The translations under genes and the position numbers were made by a program. From the NCBI RefSeq assembly GCF_022637395.1, contig NZ_CP093337.1, positions 852,001-916,000 on the forward strand: a DNA stretch of 64,000 bases, given 5' to 3'. Each line of letters begins with the position of its first letter. The stretch's first letter is position 1. Positions 43,176-52,435 of the stretch are shown here, piece by piece. Below the pieces are notes generated by a model that was not told the DNA's origin, ran no database searches, and was given only the letters and a program-made list of their open reading frames with translations. Source of the stretch: Shinella sp. H4-D48 (GTDB lineage: Bacteria; Pseudomonadota; Alphaproteobacteria; Rhizobiales; Rhizobiaceae).

Positions 43176-43736
43176 ATGAGCAAGGCACATCATCGTAAGA
43201 AACGTCCCGAAGCGGTCCGCCGGCAAGTGCTGGCGGTGGCAGCACGCCTGTCGCTGGAAAAGGGGCCGGCGAGCGTGACGCTTGACGCTGTCTCGCAGGC
43301 GGCGGGGGTCAGCAAGGGCGGCCTGCTGCACCATTTTCCCAACAAGCTTTCGCTGCTCGACGGCCTGTTCGACGACCTGACACAGGATCTGGATCGGGTT
43401 CTGGCAGAGCGGATGCAGGTCGATCCGGAGCCGAAGGGCCGGTTCACCCGCGCCTATATCGCCACGTTCTTCCAGCCGGAAGGACTGGAGGATGGCGATA
43501 GATGGAAGGTGCTGACCGTCGCGCTGATTTCCGAGCCGCATCTACGCGACCGGTGGCGGGAATGGTTCGACCGGCACCTCGTCGAGAATATCGGCACAGA
43601 CTCGTCACTCGATGCCACGCTCGCCCGCTACGCGGTGGACGGTCTGTGGCTCGACGACCTTCTCGGCGTGTCGGTCATAGACACTGCGATGCGTGCGACC
43701 CTGTTGAAGCGGCTGCTGGATATGTCCCGCCTCTGA
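43176..43736 (+). CDS. TetR-family repressor of the adjacent SMR pump
   Basis: A 186-residue TetR regulator: helix-turn-helix VTLDAVSQAAGVSKGGLLHHFPNK (about 34-57) and a C-terminal ligand domain of the TetR_C_37-like type (RFTRAYIATFFQPEG ... GLWLDDLLGVS). The HHFPNK turn is typical of repressors of cation efflux genes. Its start is only 6 bp past the -10 element, so its leader is very short or absent. It heads an operon with the SMR gene 35 bp downstream; a dyad in its own promoter suggests autorepression relieved by a drug. Confidence 0.9.
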   Translation: MSKAHHRKKRPEAVRRQVLAVAARLSLEKGPASVTLDAVSQAAGVSKGGLLHHFPNKLSLLDGLFDDLTQDLDRVLAERMQVDPEPKGRFTRAYIATFFQPEGLEDGDRWKVLTVALISEPHLRDRWREWFDRHLVENIGTDSSLDATLARYAVDGLWLDDLLGVSVIDTAMRATLLKRLLDMSRL

Positions 43737-43771
43737 TCGTCCTGTTGGCGCCTGTGCGCCGGAGCAAAGCC

Positions 43772-44113
43772 ATGAACCCCGCCATTGTCTATGCCGTCCT
43801 CGTCGTCGCCATTGTTTTTGAGGTACTCGGGACCTCCGCCATGCAGGCCGCACAGCATTTCACCCGCCTCGTTCCAACCTTGGCGATGGTCGTCTGCTAC
43901 GCCATCGCTTTCTTCTTTCTGTCCTGGAGCCTGCGCTATGTGCCCGTTGGCATCGCCTACGCAATCTGGAGCGGGCTGGGAATCGTTCTGATTTCGCTCG
44001 TCGGCTATTTTGTCTTCGGTCAGAAGCTCGATCCGGCGGCCCTTTTCGGCCTCGGTCTCATCATTGCAGGCGTTCTTGTACTGAACCTTTTCTCCAAGTC
44101 GACATTCCACTGA
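43772..44113 (+). CDS. SMR-family multidrug efflux protein (EmrE/SugE-like)
   Basis: A 113-residue four-helix small multidrug resistance protein. It carries the essential membrane glutamate in [17 protein letters not shown] (Glu17), the conserved Trp in [16 protein letters not shown], and the standard C terminus [15 protein letters not shown]. It exports quaternary-ammonium-type cations in exchange for protons as an antiparallel dimer. A TetR repressor gene precedes it; this is a self-contained resistance module. Whether it is of the Qac or guanidinium branch cannot be decided by eye. Confidence 0.93.
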   Translation: MNPAIVYAVLVVAIVFEVLGTSAMQAAQHFTRLVPTLAMVVCYAIAFFFLSWSLRYVPVGIAYAIWSGLGIVLISLVGYFVFGQKLDPAALFGLGLIIAGVLVLNLFSKSTFH

Positions 44114-44177
44114 AGGATACCGGAATCCGCAGTGCATCCCGCTTGCAAAGAATCGGGACTGGTTCTAACGATTCGGG

Positions 44178-44201
44178 AAAATTGAAAGCGGTTTCAATTT
44201 T
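44178..44201. promoter_or_regulatory. LacI-family operator upstream of thuA
   Basis: A 24-bp perfect palindrome: 10-base arms AAAATTGAAA and TTTCAATTTT around GCGG. The core TGAAAGCGGTTTCA is of LacI-family type. It ends 19 bp before the thuA start, overlapping the place of the transcription start, so the LacI gene that closes this locus is the likely binder. Confidence 0.85.
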
Positions 44202-44220
44202 GGCTTCAGAGGAACGACAC

Positions 44221-45006
44221 ATGGCGATACGCACCATTGTATGGGGTGAAAACATCCACGAGCAGACGAACGCGATCGTCCGCTCGATCTATCCCAACGG
44301 CATGCACAACACGATCGCCGACGCGCTCAACAGGGATGCCGCCATTCAGGCCACGACGGCCACGCTTCAGGAGCCGGAACACGGCCTCAGCGAAGAGCGC
44401 CTTGCCGAGACCGATGTGCTTCTGTGGTGGGGCCACAAGGACCACGGCGCCGTCGATGATGCGGTGGTGGAGCGGGTGGCCAGGCGCGTCTGGGAAGGCA
44501 TGGGGCTGCTCGTCCTTCATTCCGGCCATTTCTCCAAGATCTTCAAGCGGCTGATGGGCACGCCCTGCGCGCTGAAATGGCGTGAGGCGGGCGAGCGCGA
44601 GCGCCTTTGGGTGATCAATCCGCGTCACCCGATCGCGGAGGGCCTCGGGGAAAACTTCGTTCTGGAAAACGAGGAGATGTACGGCGAACAATTCTCGGTG
44701 CCGGAACCGCTGGAGACGGTCTTCATCTCATGGTTTGCCGGCGGTGAAGTCTTCCGTTCGGGCATGACATGGCGACGCGGGGCCGGCAACATCTTCTACT
44801 TCCGTCCCGGCCATGAAACCTACCCGACCTATCACGATGCTACCGTTCAGAAGGTGCTCGTGAACGGTGTGAAATGGGCCTTCAATCCGCAGGGCACCTA
44901 TGCGGCCATCCATGACGCGCCGAACGTGCCCGTCGAACAGGCGCTGGAACCGATAGAGGAACGCGGCCCGAAACTGCATGAAGCCGGCGAAGCCGGGTAT
45001 CGTTGA
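44221..45006 (+). CDS. thuA: ThuA-family trehalose utilisation protein
   Basis: A 261-residue ThuA protein with a flavodoxin/glutamine-amidotransferase-like fold: [13 protein letters not shown] at the N terminus, [33 protein letters not shown] and [15 protein letters not shown]. In Sinorhizobium and Agrobacterium, thuA and thuB are needed for trehalose, sucrose and maltitol-type disaccharide use via keto-sugar steps. AGAGGA precedes the ATG. thuB follows 7 bp later. The usual thuEFGK transporter is missing, so uptake must be by another system. Confidence 0.92.
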   Translation: MAIRTIVWGENIHEQTNAIVRSIYPNGMHNTIADALNRDAAIQATTATLQEPEHGLSEERLAETDVLLWWGHKDHGAVDDAVVERVARRVWEGMGLLVLHSGHFSKIFKRLMGTPCALKWREAGERERLWVINPRHPIAEGLGENFVLENEEMYGEQFSVPEPLETVFISWFAGGEVFRSGMTWRRGAGNIFYFRPGHETYPTYHDATVQKVLVNGVKWAFNPQGTYAAIHDAPNVPVEQALEPIEERGPKLHEAGEAGYR

Positions 45007-45013
45007 GGTTTCC

Positions 45014-46057
45014 ATGCGTCTTCTTATTCTCGGAACCGGCGGCATGGCCAAGGCACATGCCCAGCATTTTGCCGCGATCCCCGGCGTCAGTCTCGTCGGT
45101 GCCGTCGATGTGGATCCGTCGCGCGCAAAAGCGTTTGCCGATATGCACGACATTCCCAATGTTTTCACCTCGCTGGACGATGCCATTGCATGGAACGGCT
45201 TCGATGCCGCGACAAACGTAACGCCGGACCGGGCGCACCACCCCACCACGCTTGCACTTCTGGCCGCCGGCAAGCATGTCATGTGCGAAAAGCCGCTGGC
45301 CGAGACTTATGCCAAGGCCGACGAGATGGCGCGCGTTGCCGAGGCCTCGGGCCTCGTCAACATGGTCAATCTCACCTACCGCAATGTCGCGCCGCTTCAG
45401 GTGGCGCGCACCATGGTTCTGGCAGGCGAGATCGGGCATGTCCGTCATGTCGAGGCCTCCTACCTTCAGAGCTGGCTCGTCTCGAAGGCCTGGGGCAACT
45501 GGGCGACGGAAAGCCAGTGGCTCTGGCGCCTTTCCACACGTCACGGTTCCAACGGCGTCCTCGGCGATGTCGGCATCCACATCCTCGACTTTGCAAGCTA
45601 TGGCGCGGCGAGCGATGTGGAGCATGTCTTTGCCCGGATGAAGGCCTTCGACAAGGCGCCGGACAATCGCATCGGCGAATACGATCTCGACGCCAATGAC
45701 AGCTTCACCATGACGGTCGACTTTGCGAACGGCGCGCTCGGGGTTATCCATGCCAGCCGCTGGGCCACGGGCCACCTCAACGAATTGCGCCTGCGCATGC
45801 ATGGCGACAGGGGCGCGCTCGAGGTGGTGCACTCGACGGAAGGATCGAGGCTACGCGGCTGCCTGGGCGAGGATGTCGAAAAGGCCATCTGGCGTGATAT
45901 CGATGCGGGCTCGGTCCTGACAAACTATCAGCGCTTTGCCGCCGCCGTAGAAGCGCGCATAACCATCGAGCCGGGCTTCCGCCACGCCGCGGACCTTCAG
46001 AAGGTGCTCGATCTTGCCATGGAAACCGAGAAGGAGCGGCGCGAACTCGCCGTGTGA
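45014..46057 (+). CDS. thuB: ThuB, Gfo/Idh/MocA-family oxidoreductase
   Basis: A 347-residue NAD(P)-dependent oxidoreductase: Rossmann motif LILGTGGMAKAHAQHF (residues 4-19), the family signature EKPLAETYAKADEM with its catalytic-site Lys, and the C-terminal (alpha/beta) domain with HGSNGVLGDVGIHILDFASYG. ThuB is the partner of ThuA in disaccharide catabolism. The start follows TGAGG and lies 7 bp after thuA. Its stop is 2 bp from the stop of the convergent LacI gene. Confidence 0.92.
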   Translation: MRLLILGTGGMAKAHAQHFAAIPGVSLVGAVDVDPSRAKAFADMHDIPNVFTSLDDAIAWNGFDAATNVTPDRAHHPTTLALLAAGKHVMCEKPLAETYAKADEMARVAEASGLVNMVNLTYRNVAPLQVARTMVLAGEIGHVRHVEASYLQSWLVSKAWGNWATESQWLWRLSTRHGSNGVLGDVGIHILDFASYGAASDVEHVFARMKAFDKAPDNRIGEYDLDANDSFTMTVDFANGALGVIHASRWATGHLNELRLRMHGDRGALEVVHSTEGSRLRGCLGEDVEKAIWRDIDAGSVLTNYQRFAAAVEARITIEPGFRHAADLQKVLDLAMETEKERRELAV

Positions 46058-46059
46058 TC

Positions 46060-47076
46060 TCAGGCCGGGGCAGGGCGTGTGGAGTCTCGTACGATAAGCT
46101 CGACCGGCCAGACCTCCTGCAATGTCTCAGGGGGCTCACCCTGCAGCAGCCGCAGCGCCATGTCGCCGATCCGCTCGCCAGCCGCGCGGATCGGCGATTG
46201 CGTCGTCGTGACAGCCGGCACGAGGTTTTCGGGGCTGAGATAGGGAAAGACGTCATCATGGGCGACGATCGCGACATCGGTTCCCGGCGATAGCCCCGCG
46301 ACGCGGATGGCCCGCATGGCGCCGAGCGCCGACATCATGGAGCCCGCAATGATCGCGGTGGGCGGGGAGGGCAGGCCGAGAAAGCACTGCGTGAGGCGAA
46401 ATCCGGTCTCGTCGGTAAATTCGCCATGGCTCATCAGGGTGGAGTCGGGCGTCAGGCCATGTTCTGCCAGCGCCGCGCAGTAACCGTCTTGGCGGTCGCG
46501 GGCAAAGGTGCTGGCCGTATCTCCGTTGATAAAGGCGATGCGCCGGTGACCCAGCACGGCAAGATGCCGCGTCGCCTCTGCGATCGCTCCGAAATTGTCG
46601 ATGTCGAGAAAGGCGAAGGGCTTTTTTGCTTCGCTCCTCCCATGGACGACGAAGGGAAGACCGAGCGTCTGGAGAAGCGCGATCCGCTTGTCCCTACAGG
46701 TCGGCGTATGGAGGATTACAGCATCGACCCTCTTGCTCGCGGCGAGCCGGCGGTAGGCCGCGATTTCCTCCACTTCCGTCTCGACGGTCGAGACGAGAAT
46801 ATCGATGCCGTCCCGTTGCAGGCGCGTCGAAAGTCCGCCCATGAACTCGCTTGAATGCGGGCCGAAGCGTCCACCGCCCTGGAACACGATGCCGATGGCG
46901 CCGGCCCGGCCGGTCGCAAGGCGTTGCGCGCTGATGTTCGGCCGGTAGCCCAGCGTCTCGGCAGCCTCCAGCACCCGCGCGCGCGTTTCCGGCCGTACTT
47001 CCGGATAGCCGCTCATCGCCCGGCTCACCGTCGTCGCTGACAGTCCGATGCGGCTTGCGAATTCCTTGAGGTTCAT
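46060..47076 (-). CDS. LacI-family repressor of thuAB
   Basis: A 338-residue LacI regulator: headpiece NLKEFASRIGLSATTVSRAMSGYPEVRPETRARVLEAAETLGYRPN (in parts; residues 2-47), hinge helix AQRLATGRAG, and a periplasmic-binding-protein-like core with IAFINGDTAST and VAIVAHDDVFPYLSPENL. It is convergent with thuB and likely binds the 24-bp palindrome before thuA. Equivalent to ThuR by position, but sequence orthology was not tested. Its own upstream region has no copy of that palindrome. Confidence 0.9.
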   Translation of the reverse strand: MNLKEFASRIGLSATTVSRAMSGYPEVRPETRARVLEAAETLGYRPNISAQRLATGRAGAIGIVFQGGGRFGPHSSEFMGGLSTRLQRDGIDILVSTVETEVEEIAAYRRLAASKRVDAVILHTPTCRDKRIALLQTLGLPFVVHGRSEAKKPFAFLDIDNFGAIAEATRHLAVLGHRRIAFINGDTASTFARDRQDGYCAALAEHGLTPDSTLMSHGEFTDETGFRLTQCFLGLPSPPTAIIAGSMMSALGAMRAIRVAGLSPGTDVAIVAHDDVFPYLSPENLVPAVTTTQSPIRAAGERIGDMALRLLQGEPPETLQEVWPVELIVRDSTRPAPA

Positions 47077-47244
47077 ACGGGTCTCTGCGCGCTTGCGGGT
47101 GAAAGGTCTTTATGGACGCTGAGGTGGCGCGCGACAAGCATGCAACCGCGCTCTGACGACACGTACCTTTACAGGTTGCAAAACGACACTTGATATCTGT
47201 TAAAAACAAGTTAAAGTCTTATTATTAGCGATAAAGTTGCATTT

Positions 47245-47340
47245 CGAGGTGTGTCACCTCGGGCTGAAAAAGTGCTTCAACCGACAGGTTGGCGAAAGCC
47301 CGTCCTGTCGGACGGTTTCCTGCGTGCGCCGAAAACACGC
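47245..47340 (+). ncRNA. Structured leader of the glycosyltransferase gene
   Basis: Three stem-loops occur in the 5' region. First, CGAGGTG/CACCTCG with a 3-base loop (47245-47261). Second, an 8-bp stem CCGACAGG/CCTGTCGG (47281-47311) enclosing GGC-GAAA-GCC, a GNRA tetraloop hairpin. Third, a short GCGTG/CACGC stem (47322-47340). The A-rich linker GAAAAAGTGC joins the first two. It matches no riboswitch known to me; a cis-regulatory leader is the likeliest reading, a small RNA is possible. Confidence 0.45.
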
Positions 47341-47363
47341 TGCGATACATTCGGGGGGCAGGC

Positions 47364-48551
47364 ATGCAGGTTGACGCAAGGCAGCCGGCGGCGTCGGGTT
47401 CGCTTGCGCGGTCGGACAGTTTGAGGGCGTGGGGCGCCTGGTGGAGGGGCCGGCAAGGGACCGGCGGGGCGGTCGGCTGCCCCGGCGGTCCTGTTGTTTA
47501 TATGCACAGCGAGACGGGGCGGCGCCCGGCCTATCTGCGTGCGCTCGAGCGGCTGTTTGGCGCGCGCCATGGGCGTCTGCGCGATCTCTTCCTGGCGCGG
47601 GCGGCAGTCGTCTTTCTCGCGGTCGAGGAAACATTTCTTCTTTATGTCCTGGTCGCGCTTGTGCGCGCCCTGCTCGGCCGGCGGACGGTGGGCTTGTTGT
47701 TGCGGCCCATGCCGATCGCCGTTTCTCCGCGCCTGCGCTACCGCTCCAAGCGCATGGTGCTGCGCGTGATGAAGCGTTGTCGGCTGGTCCGCACGCTGAC
47801 CATCGTACCGTTCAGCGTCTTTCCGGCCTTCTCCGCGATCGCCGACGATTGGATCTACGACTTCCAGCTCTGGGATGTGACAGAAGAGGAGCGCGAGGCC
47901 GTCGAGCGCCTGCGCCGGGAGCGCCGCCCGGGAAACCGTTTCGTTATGACGGCTCTAGGCACGCAGAGCCGTTGCAAGGGCTTCGATCTCTTTGCGGATG
48001 CCTTTGCCCGCTTTTCCGCCCTGCGAAAGCGCTTTACCTTTCTTGCCTGCGGCAGGGTTGCGCCCGATATTGCCGAGCATGCGCTGGTGCTGGAGGAGGC
48101 CGGCGGCGTGGCTGTGGATCGCGTCCTGTCGGATGCCGAACTGCTGGGCGCCTATGCGGCGAGCGATGTGATCTGGTGCCTCTATCCGCGCGCGGGCGAT
48201 CACGCCAGCGGCATCCTCGGGCGGGCCGTGCAGCTCGGCATTCCCGTGGTGGTGCGGCAGGGCTCGCTTGCCCACCGTCTGTGCACGGTTGAAAATCTCC
48301 TGCACATCGCCGTGGCGCCGGAACAGATCATCGAACGCCTGACCGGTCCCCTTCCGCCGCAAAATGCCGCCTGGGGGCGGTATGCGGCCCGACGGTTCGC
48401 CCAAAGAAGCGAGGTGACGTTGCGTGCGGCTTTCGGCATGGCGCCCGCGACGGCAGCGCGAAACGCCGACGTCAGCCAGGATGTGTCTCCGGCAGGATCT
48501 CCAGCAGATGCTCCGACGGCCGGCAGAGCCGCACCCCTAGAGCCGTCCTGA
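47364..48551 (+). CDS. Glycosyltransferase (GT4-like)
   Basis: A 395-residue glycosyltransferase-like protein. A short N terminus is followed by a hydrophobic stretch (LRDLFLARAAVVFLAVEETFLLYVLVALVRAL, in parts) and a GT-B type C-terminal half: FVMTALGTQSRCKGFDLFADAF, VLSDAELLGAYAASDVIWCLYPR, ASGILGRAVQLGIPVVV. The family is probably GT4; the sugar and acceptor are unknown. The start is the ATG after GGGGGGCAGGC; a longer frame from a TTG would run through the leader hairpins. The last 27 or so residues are Ala/Pro-rich and read antisense to an arsC remnant, so the natural C terminus may have been replaced. No other polysaccharide genes are adjacent. Confidence 0.78.
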   Translation: MQVDARQPAASGSLARSDSLRAWGAWWRGRQGTGGAVGCPGGPVVYMHSETGRRPAYLRALERLFGARHGRLRDLFLARAAVVFLAVEETFLLYVLVALVRALLGRRTVGLLLRPMPIAVSPRLRYRSKRMVLRVMKRCRLVRTLTIVPFSVFPAFSAIADDWIYDFQLWDVTEEEREAVERLRRERRPGNRFVMTALGTQSRCKGFDLFADAFARFSALRKRFTFLACGRVAPDIAEHALVLEEAGGVAVDRVLSDAELLGAYAASDVIWCLYPRAGDHASGILGRAVQLGIPVVVRQGSLAHRLCTVENLLHIAVAPEQIIERLTGPLPPQNAAWGRYAARRFAQRSEVTLRAAFGMAPATAARNADVSQDVSPAGSPADAPTAGRAAPLEPS

Positions 48552-48647
48552 CAAACGGCCGGTTGATCAGGACCGGCACGGCAATTATCCGGTCGAGCAG
48601 GGCATCGTCGATCACATAGGAGTTTTCTGCTGCAATTTGTTCTGAAA
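48472..48647 (-). pseudogene. arsC: arsC C-terminal remnant abutting tRNA-Arg
   Basis: On the minus strand, reading starts directly at the tRNA 3' end and is open for 57 codons to a TGA at 48472-48474. It encodes the ArsC C terminus: [20 protein letters not shown], then LINRPFVRTALGVRLCRPSE, then HLLEILPETHPG. E. coli-type ArsC has the same DD-x-LID, P-ILINRPIVVT-x-LG-x-RLCRPSE segments. The N-terminal two thirds, with the catalytic Cys, are missing and no start codon is present. The remnant overlaps the end of the glycosyltransferase gene antisense. Recombination at the tRNA 3' end is the likely cause. Confidence 0.85.
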
Positions 48648-48724
48648 TGGCGCACCCGACAGGATTCGAACCTGTGACCTTTGGAATCGGAATCCAACAC
48701 TCTATCCAGCTGAGCTACGGGTGC
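48648..48724 (-). tRNA. tRNA-Arg (CCG)
   Basis: A 77-base tRNA gene including an encoded CCA. The acceptor stem is GCACCCG/CGGGTGC, the D arm AGCTCAGCTGGATAGAG, the anticodon stem TTGGA/TCCAA with loop TTCCGAT giving anticodon CCG, and the T arm GGTTCGAATCC. It is isolated, facing the sugar operons, with an arsC fragment joined to its 3' end. Confidence 0.96.
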
Positions 48725-48839
48725 ATCCCACGGCGATGAATCGCCTGTCCGATGAAGGGTTCTTAGCTCAGGTGGGGGCGGGCTTCAATCGGGAAATTGG
48801 AGAAAAGGCGATCTGATGGGCGGACTGTGCTGGCCGGGG

Positions 48840-48871
48840 GGAAGCCGCCGGGGATGGCGGCTTCCGTTTTT
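48840..48871. terminator. Hairpin downstream of xylG
   Basis: A perfect 10-bp stem GGAAGCCGCC/GGCGGCTTCC with loop GGGGAT. The T-run (GTTTTT) is on the plus-strand side, not the side needed for the minus-strand xyl operon, so it may act bidirectionally or only protect the 3' end. Confidence 0.5.
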
Positions 48872-48881
48872 GGCGTAAGGA

Positions 48882-49667
<786 letters not shown>

Positions 49668-49679
49668 TGGTGCGGCTCC

Positions 49680-50990
49680 TTACTTGGCGCGGGCGCGGTA
49701 GACCGTGTCGAGCCAGACGGCGACGACGAGGACCATACCGACCACGATGCGCTGGAACGGGGTGTCGATGCCGACCAGCACCATGCCCGATTGCAGCGAT
49801 TGCATGACGAGGGCGCCGAGCATGGCGCCGGCGATTGTGCCCATGCCGCCGGCAAGCGACGTGCCGCCGATCACGGCAGCCGCGATCGTGTAGAGCTCGT
49901 CGAGCTCGCCCTGTGCGTTGGTGGCGGCATTGAGGCGGGCGGTGGAGATGGCGGCGGCGATGGCGCAGAGCATACCCATCAGCGCGAAGATCTTGACCGT
50001 TACCCAGCGGGTCTTGATGCCGGCGAGCTCGGCCGCCTCGGGGTTGCCGCCGAGTGCGAAGACGTAGCGGCCGAAGCGCAAGCGCGTGGCGATGAAGGTC
50101 ATGACGATGCCGACGACGATGGCGATCAGCACGGGAATGGCGATGCCGTGCGGAATGAACAGGCCGCCGTCCGGCCAGGCGATGCCGTTGGCGTCGGCAT
50201 ATTTGCGTGCGATGGCGACCGGCCAGGGATAGCTGTTGACCACGCCGATGGCGCCGAGCACGAGCGCGCAACCGACGGCGGTGAGGAAATACTCCGCCCA
50301 CATCGGCCGCTGCGGGAAGCCGAAGCGCTGGCGCTGCTTGCGCGAATTGACGATGGTGGCAATGATCGCGATGCAGGCGAGGGCACCGACGATCCAGCTC
50401 GCCGTAGCCCCGATCGAACCTTCGGTGCCGCCGCCCATCAGGCGGAAGGTCGCGTCCATGGGCGCGACCGTGCGGCCGCTGGTGACGAACCAGGTGGCGC
50501 CGCGCCAGACGAGAAGGCCGCCGAGCGTGACGATGAAGGAGGGAACGTTGAGGAAGGCGATGATCGCGCCGTGCAGCGCGCCGATGGCGGCGCCCAGCAG
50601 GAGGCCTGCGAGCAGCGCGAGGATCCAGGTGGCAGGGTGGTTGAAGCCCAGGATCTGCGGCAGGATTTCAGCCTGCAACACACCCATGATCATGCCGACG
50701 AAACCGAGGATGGAGCCGACCGACAGATCGATATTGCGGGTGACGATGACCAGCACCATGCCGGTTGCCATGACGGCAACGGAGGCGGTCTGAACGGAGA
50801 GGTTCCACAGGTTGCGCGGTGTCAGGAACAGGCCGCCCGACAGAATGTTGAAGCCGATCCAGATGATCAGCAGGGCACCGACCATGCCAAGCAGGCGCGT
50901 GTCGATTTCGGTGGCGCGAAAGAAGCGCTTCACCGGGTTCTCGCTTGCCGATCGCGCGCGATTGGCTGCGGTATTGGTGATGTCGGCCAT
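49680..50990 (-). CDS. xylH: Xylose ABC transporter permease XylH
   Basis: A 436-residue CUT2 permease with about 11-12 membrane helices, longer than RbsC-type permeases (about 320) because of extra helices in the middle, as in XylH. Typical segments are VLVIVTRNIDLSVGSILGFVGM, VPSFIVTLGGLLVWRG, FALGGNPEAAELAGIKTRWV, AAAVIGGTSLAGGMGTIAGAM. It lies 12 bp from xylG and is separated from xylF by 162 bp with a stem-loop. Sugar assignment to xylose rests on length and the XylF partner. Confidence 0.93.
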   Translation of the reverse strand: MADITNTAANRARSASENPVKRFFRATEIDTRLLGMVGALLIIWIGFNILSGGLFLTPRNLWNLSVQTASVAVMATGMVLVIVTRNIDLSVGSILGFVGMIMGVLQAEILPQILGFNHPATWILALLAGLLLGAAIGALHGAIIAFLNVPSFIVTLGGLLVWRGATWFVTSGRTVAPMDATFRLMGGGTEGSIGATASWIVGALACIAIIATIVNSRKQRQRFGFPQRPMWAEYFLTAVGCALVLGAIGVVNSYPWPVAIARKYADANGIAWPDGGLFIPHGIAIPVLIAIVVGIVMTFIATRLRFGRYVFALGGNPEAAELAGIKTRWVTVKIFALMGMLCAIAAAISTARLNAATNAQGELDELYTIAAAVIGGTSLAGGMGTIAGAMLGALVMQSLQSGMVLVGIDTPFQRIVVGMVLVVAVWLDTVYRARAK

Positions 50991-51087
50991 GGCTTTGCCG
51001 TTCCCTCATGTCTGTTGAACGTATCCGTCCGGGCGGTTTTTCAAGGATCGATTGCCGTGTCGTCCCGCGCCTGCTGCCCATTTTGAA

Positions 51088-51118
51088 CAGGCGCCGCAAC
51101 GTGGTGTCGCGGCGCCTG
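51088..51118 (-). promoter_or_regulatory. Intercistronic stem-loop between xylF and xylH
   Basis: A perfect 10-bp stem CAGGCGCCGC/GCGGCGCCTG with an 11-base loop and no T-run, in the 162-bp gap after the binding-protein gene. It should stabilise xylF mRNA over xylHG. Confidence 0.7.
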
Positions 51119-51152
51119 GTCGATGGTCAGCGTATTGCCCGGATGCGGGCGG

Positions 51153-52193
51153 TCAGTTGCAGGCCGCGACGGAGCCGGCGGCAACGCCCTGGCAGGCTGC
51201 TTCCTTGGAGATCCAGCCCGCGTCGATGACGACGTTCAGGTTGTCCTTGGTGATGGGCAGCGGTGCAAGGAAGACAGACTTCATCTCGACGCCCTTCGGG
51301 CCGCCGTTGAAGGTGGTGACGCCTTCGATTTCGTCCATGGTCTTGCCGCCGGCGAGCTGGGCCGCGATTTCCGCAGCGCGCTTGCCGAGTTCACGCGAGT
51401 CCTTCCATACGGAGACCGTCTGCGTACCGAGCGCAACGCGGTTGAGCGCAGCGTGGTCGGCATCCTGGCCGGAGACCGGAACGGAACCGGCGAGGCCCTG
51501 AGCTGCGAGTGCGGCAATCGCACCACCGGCCGTGCCGTCGTTCGAGGCGACGACCGCGTCGACCTTGTTGTCGTTCGCCGTCAGGAACTGCTCCATGTTC
51601 TTCTGGGCATTTTCCGGCTTCCAGCCATCGGTGTAGGCTTCACCGACATTCTTGATCTTGCCGGCATCCATCGCTTCCTTCAGCACTTCTTGCTGACCGG
51701 CGAAGAGGAAGTCGGCATTCGGGTCGGCCGAGTTGCCCTTGATGAAGACGTAGTTGCCTTCCGGCTTCACCTTGAACACTTCGCGGGCCTGCATGCGGCC
51801 GACTTCCTTGTTGTCGAAGGTGATGTAGAAGGCCGAGGGGTTCTCGATCAGGCGGTCGTAACCGACGACCGGGATGCCTTCCGCCGCGGCCTTCTCGATG
51901 GCCGGGCCGATGGCGTCGCTGTCCTGGGCGAGCACGATGATGGCGTTGGCGCCCTGGGCGATCAGCGACTCGACGTCGGTCAGCTGCTTGGCTGCCGACG
52001 ACTGGGCGTCAGCGGAAATGTATTTGTCGCCGGTTGCTTCGAGAGCGGCCTTGATGGCGGCTTCGTCGGTTTTCCAGCGCTCTTCCTGGAAGTTGGACCA
52101 GGAAACGCCGACCACGAGGTCCTTGGCGTGAACAGCGGAATGCATGGAAACGATGATGGCAGCCCCTGCCATCAGCTTCAAAACGGACTTCAT
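51153..52193 (-). CDS. xylF: D-xylose-binding periplasmic protein XylF
   Basis: A 346-residue class B binding protein with signal peptide [23 protein letters not shown]. The mature sequence [25 protein letters not shown] is the XylF start; INARL-type motif [54 protein letters not shown] and [19 protein letters not shown] all match the family, with a C-terminal Cys pair (ACQGV ... VAACN). First gene of xylFHG, facing the ROK repressor gene with a perfect operator in between. Confidence 0.95.
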   Translation of the reverse strand: MKSVLKLMAGAAIIVSMHSAVHAKDLVVGVSWSNFQEERWKTDEAAIKAALEATGDKYISADAQSSAAKQLTDVESLIAQGANAIIVLAQDSDAIGPAIEKAAAEGIPVVGYDRLIENPSAFYITFDNKEVGRMQAREVFKVKPEGNYVFIKGNSADPNADFLFAGQQEVLKEAMDAGKIKNVGEAYTDGWKPENAQKNMEQFLTANDNKVDAVVASNDGTAGGAIAALAAQGLAGSVPVSGQDADHAALNRVALGTQTVSVWKDSRELGKRAAEIAAQLAGGKTMDEIEGVTTFNGGPKGVEMKSVFLAPLPITKDNLNVVIDAGWISKEAACQGVAAGSVAACN

Positions 52194-52298
52194 AATATCC
52201 TCCCAAGTGAACGCCGGTCGCCGGGCGAACCTCCCGCCCCATCAACAACCGGTCACGATAATACTGCCTCGATGCCCCTCCCGATCATGCCGGGACTT

Positions 52299-52319
52299 TT
52301 TTCTCGACAGTCGAGAAAA
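52299..52319. promoter_or_regulatory. Operator between xylF and the ROK repressor gene
   Basis: A 21-bp perfect palindrome with 10-base arms TTTTCTCGAC and GTCGAGAAAA around a single A, 106 bp upstream of xylF and 117 bp upstream of the ROK gene. It is the obvious binding site for the ROK repressor, controlling both directions. Confidence 0.85.
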
Positions 52320-52435
52320 TAAATGTCAGAAGTTTTCCAGGCTGTCAACCAGGGCGTGAAGCCTTGAATGACAGCGTGACAGATGCTTTGGGAGGAGCAT
52401 GTGTTGCCGCCTGAAAGAGCGAATGGAATCGGAAG

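Noticed and set aside
48648-48724. An att-site direct repeat of the tRNA 3' end inside the window
   Set aside because: An island at this tRNA would usually leave a second copy of the tRNA end. None was noticed within the 64 kb, so no attachment-site pair is annotated.
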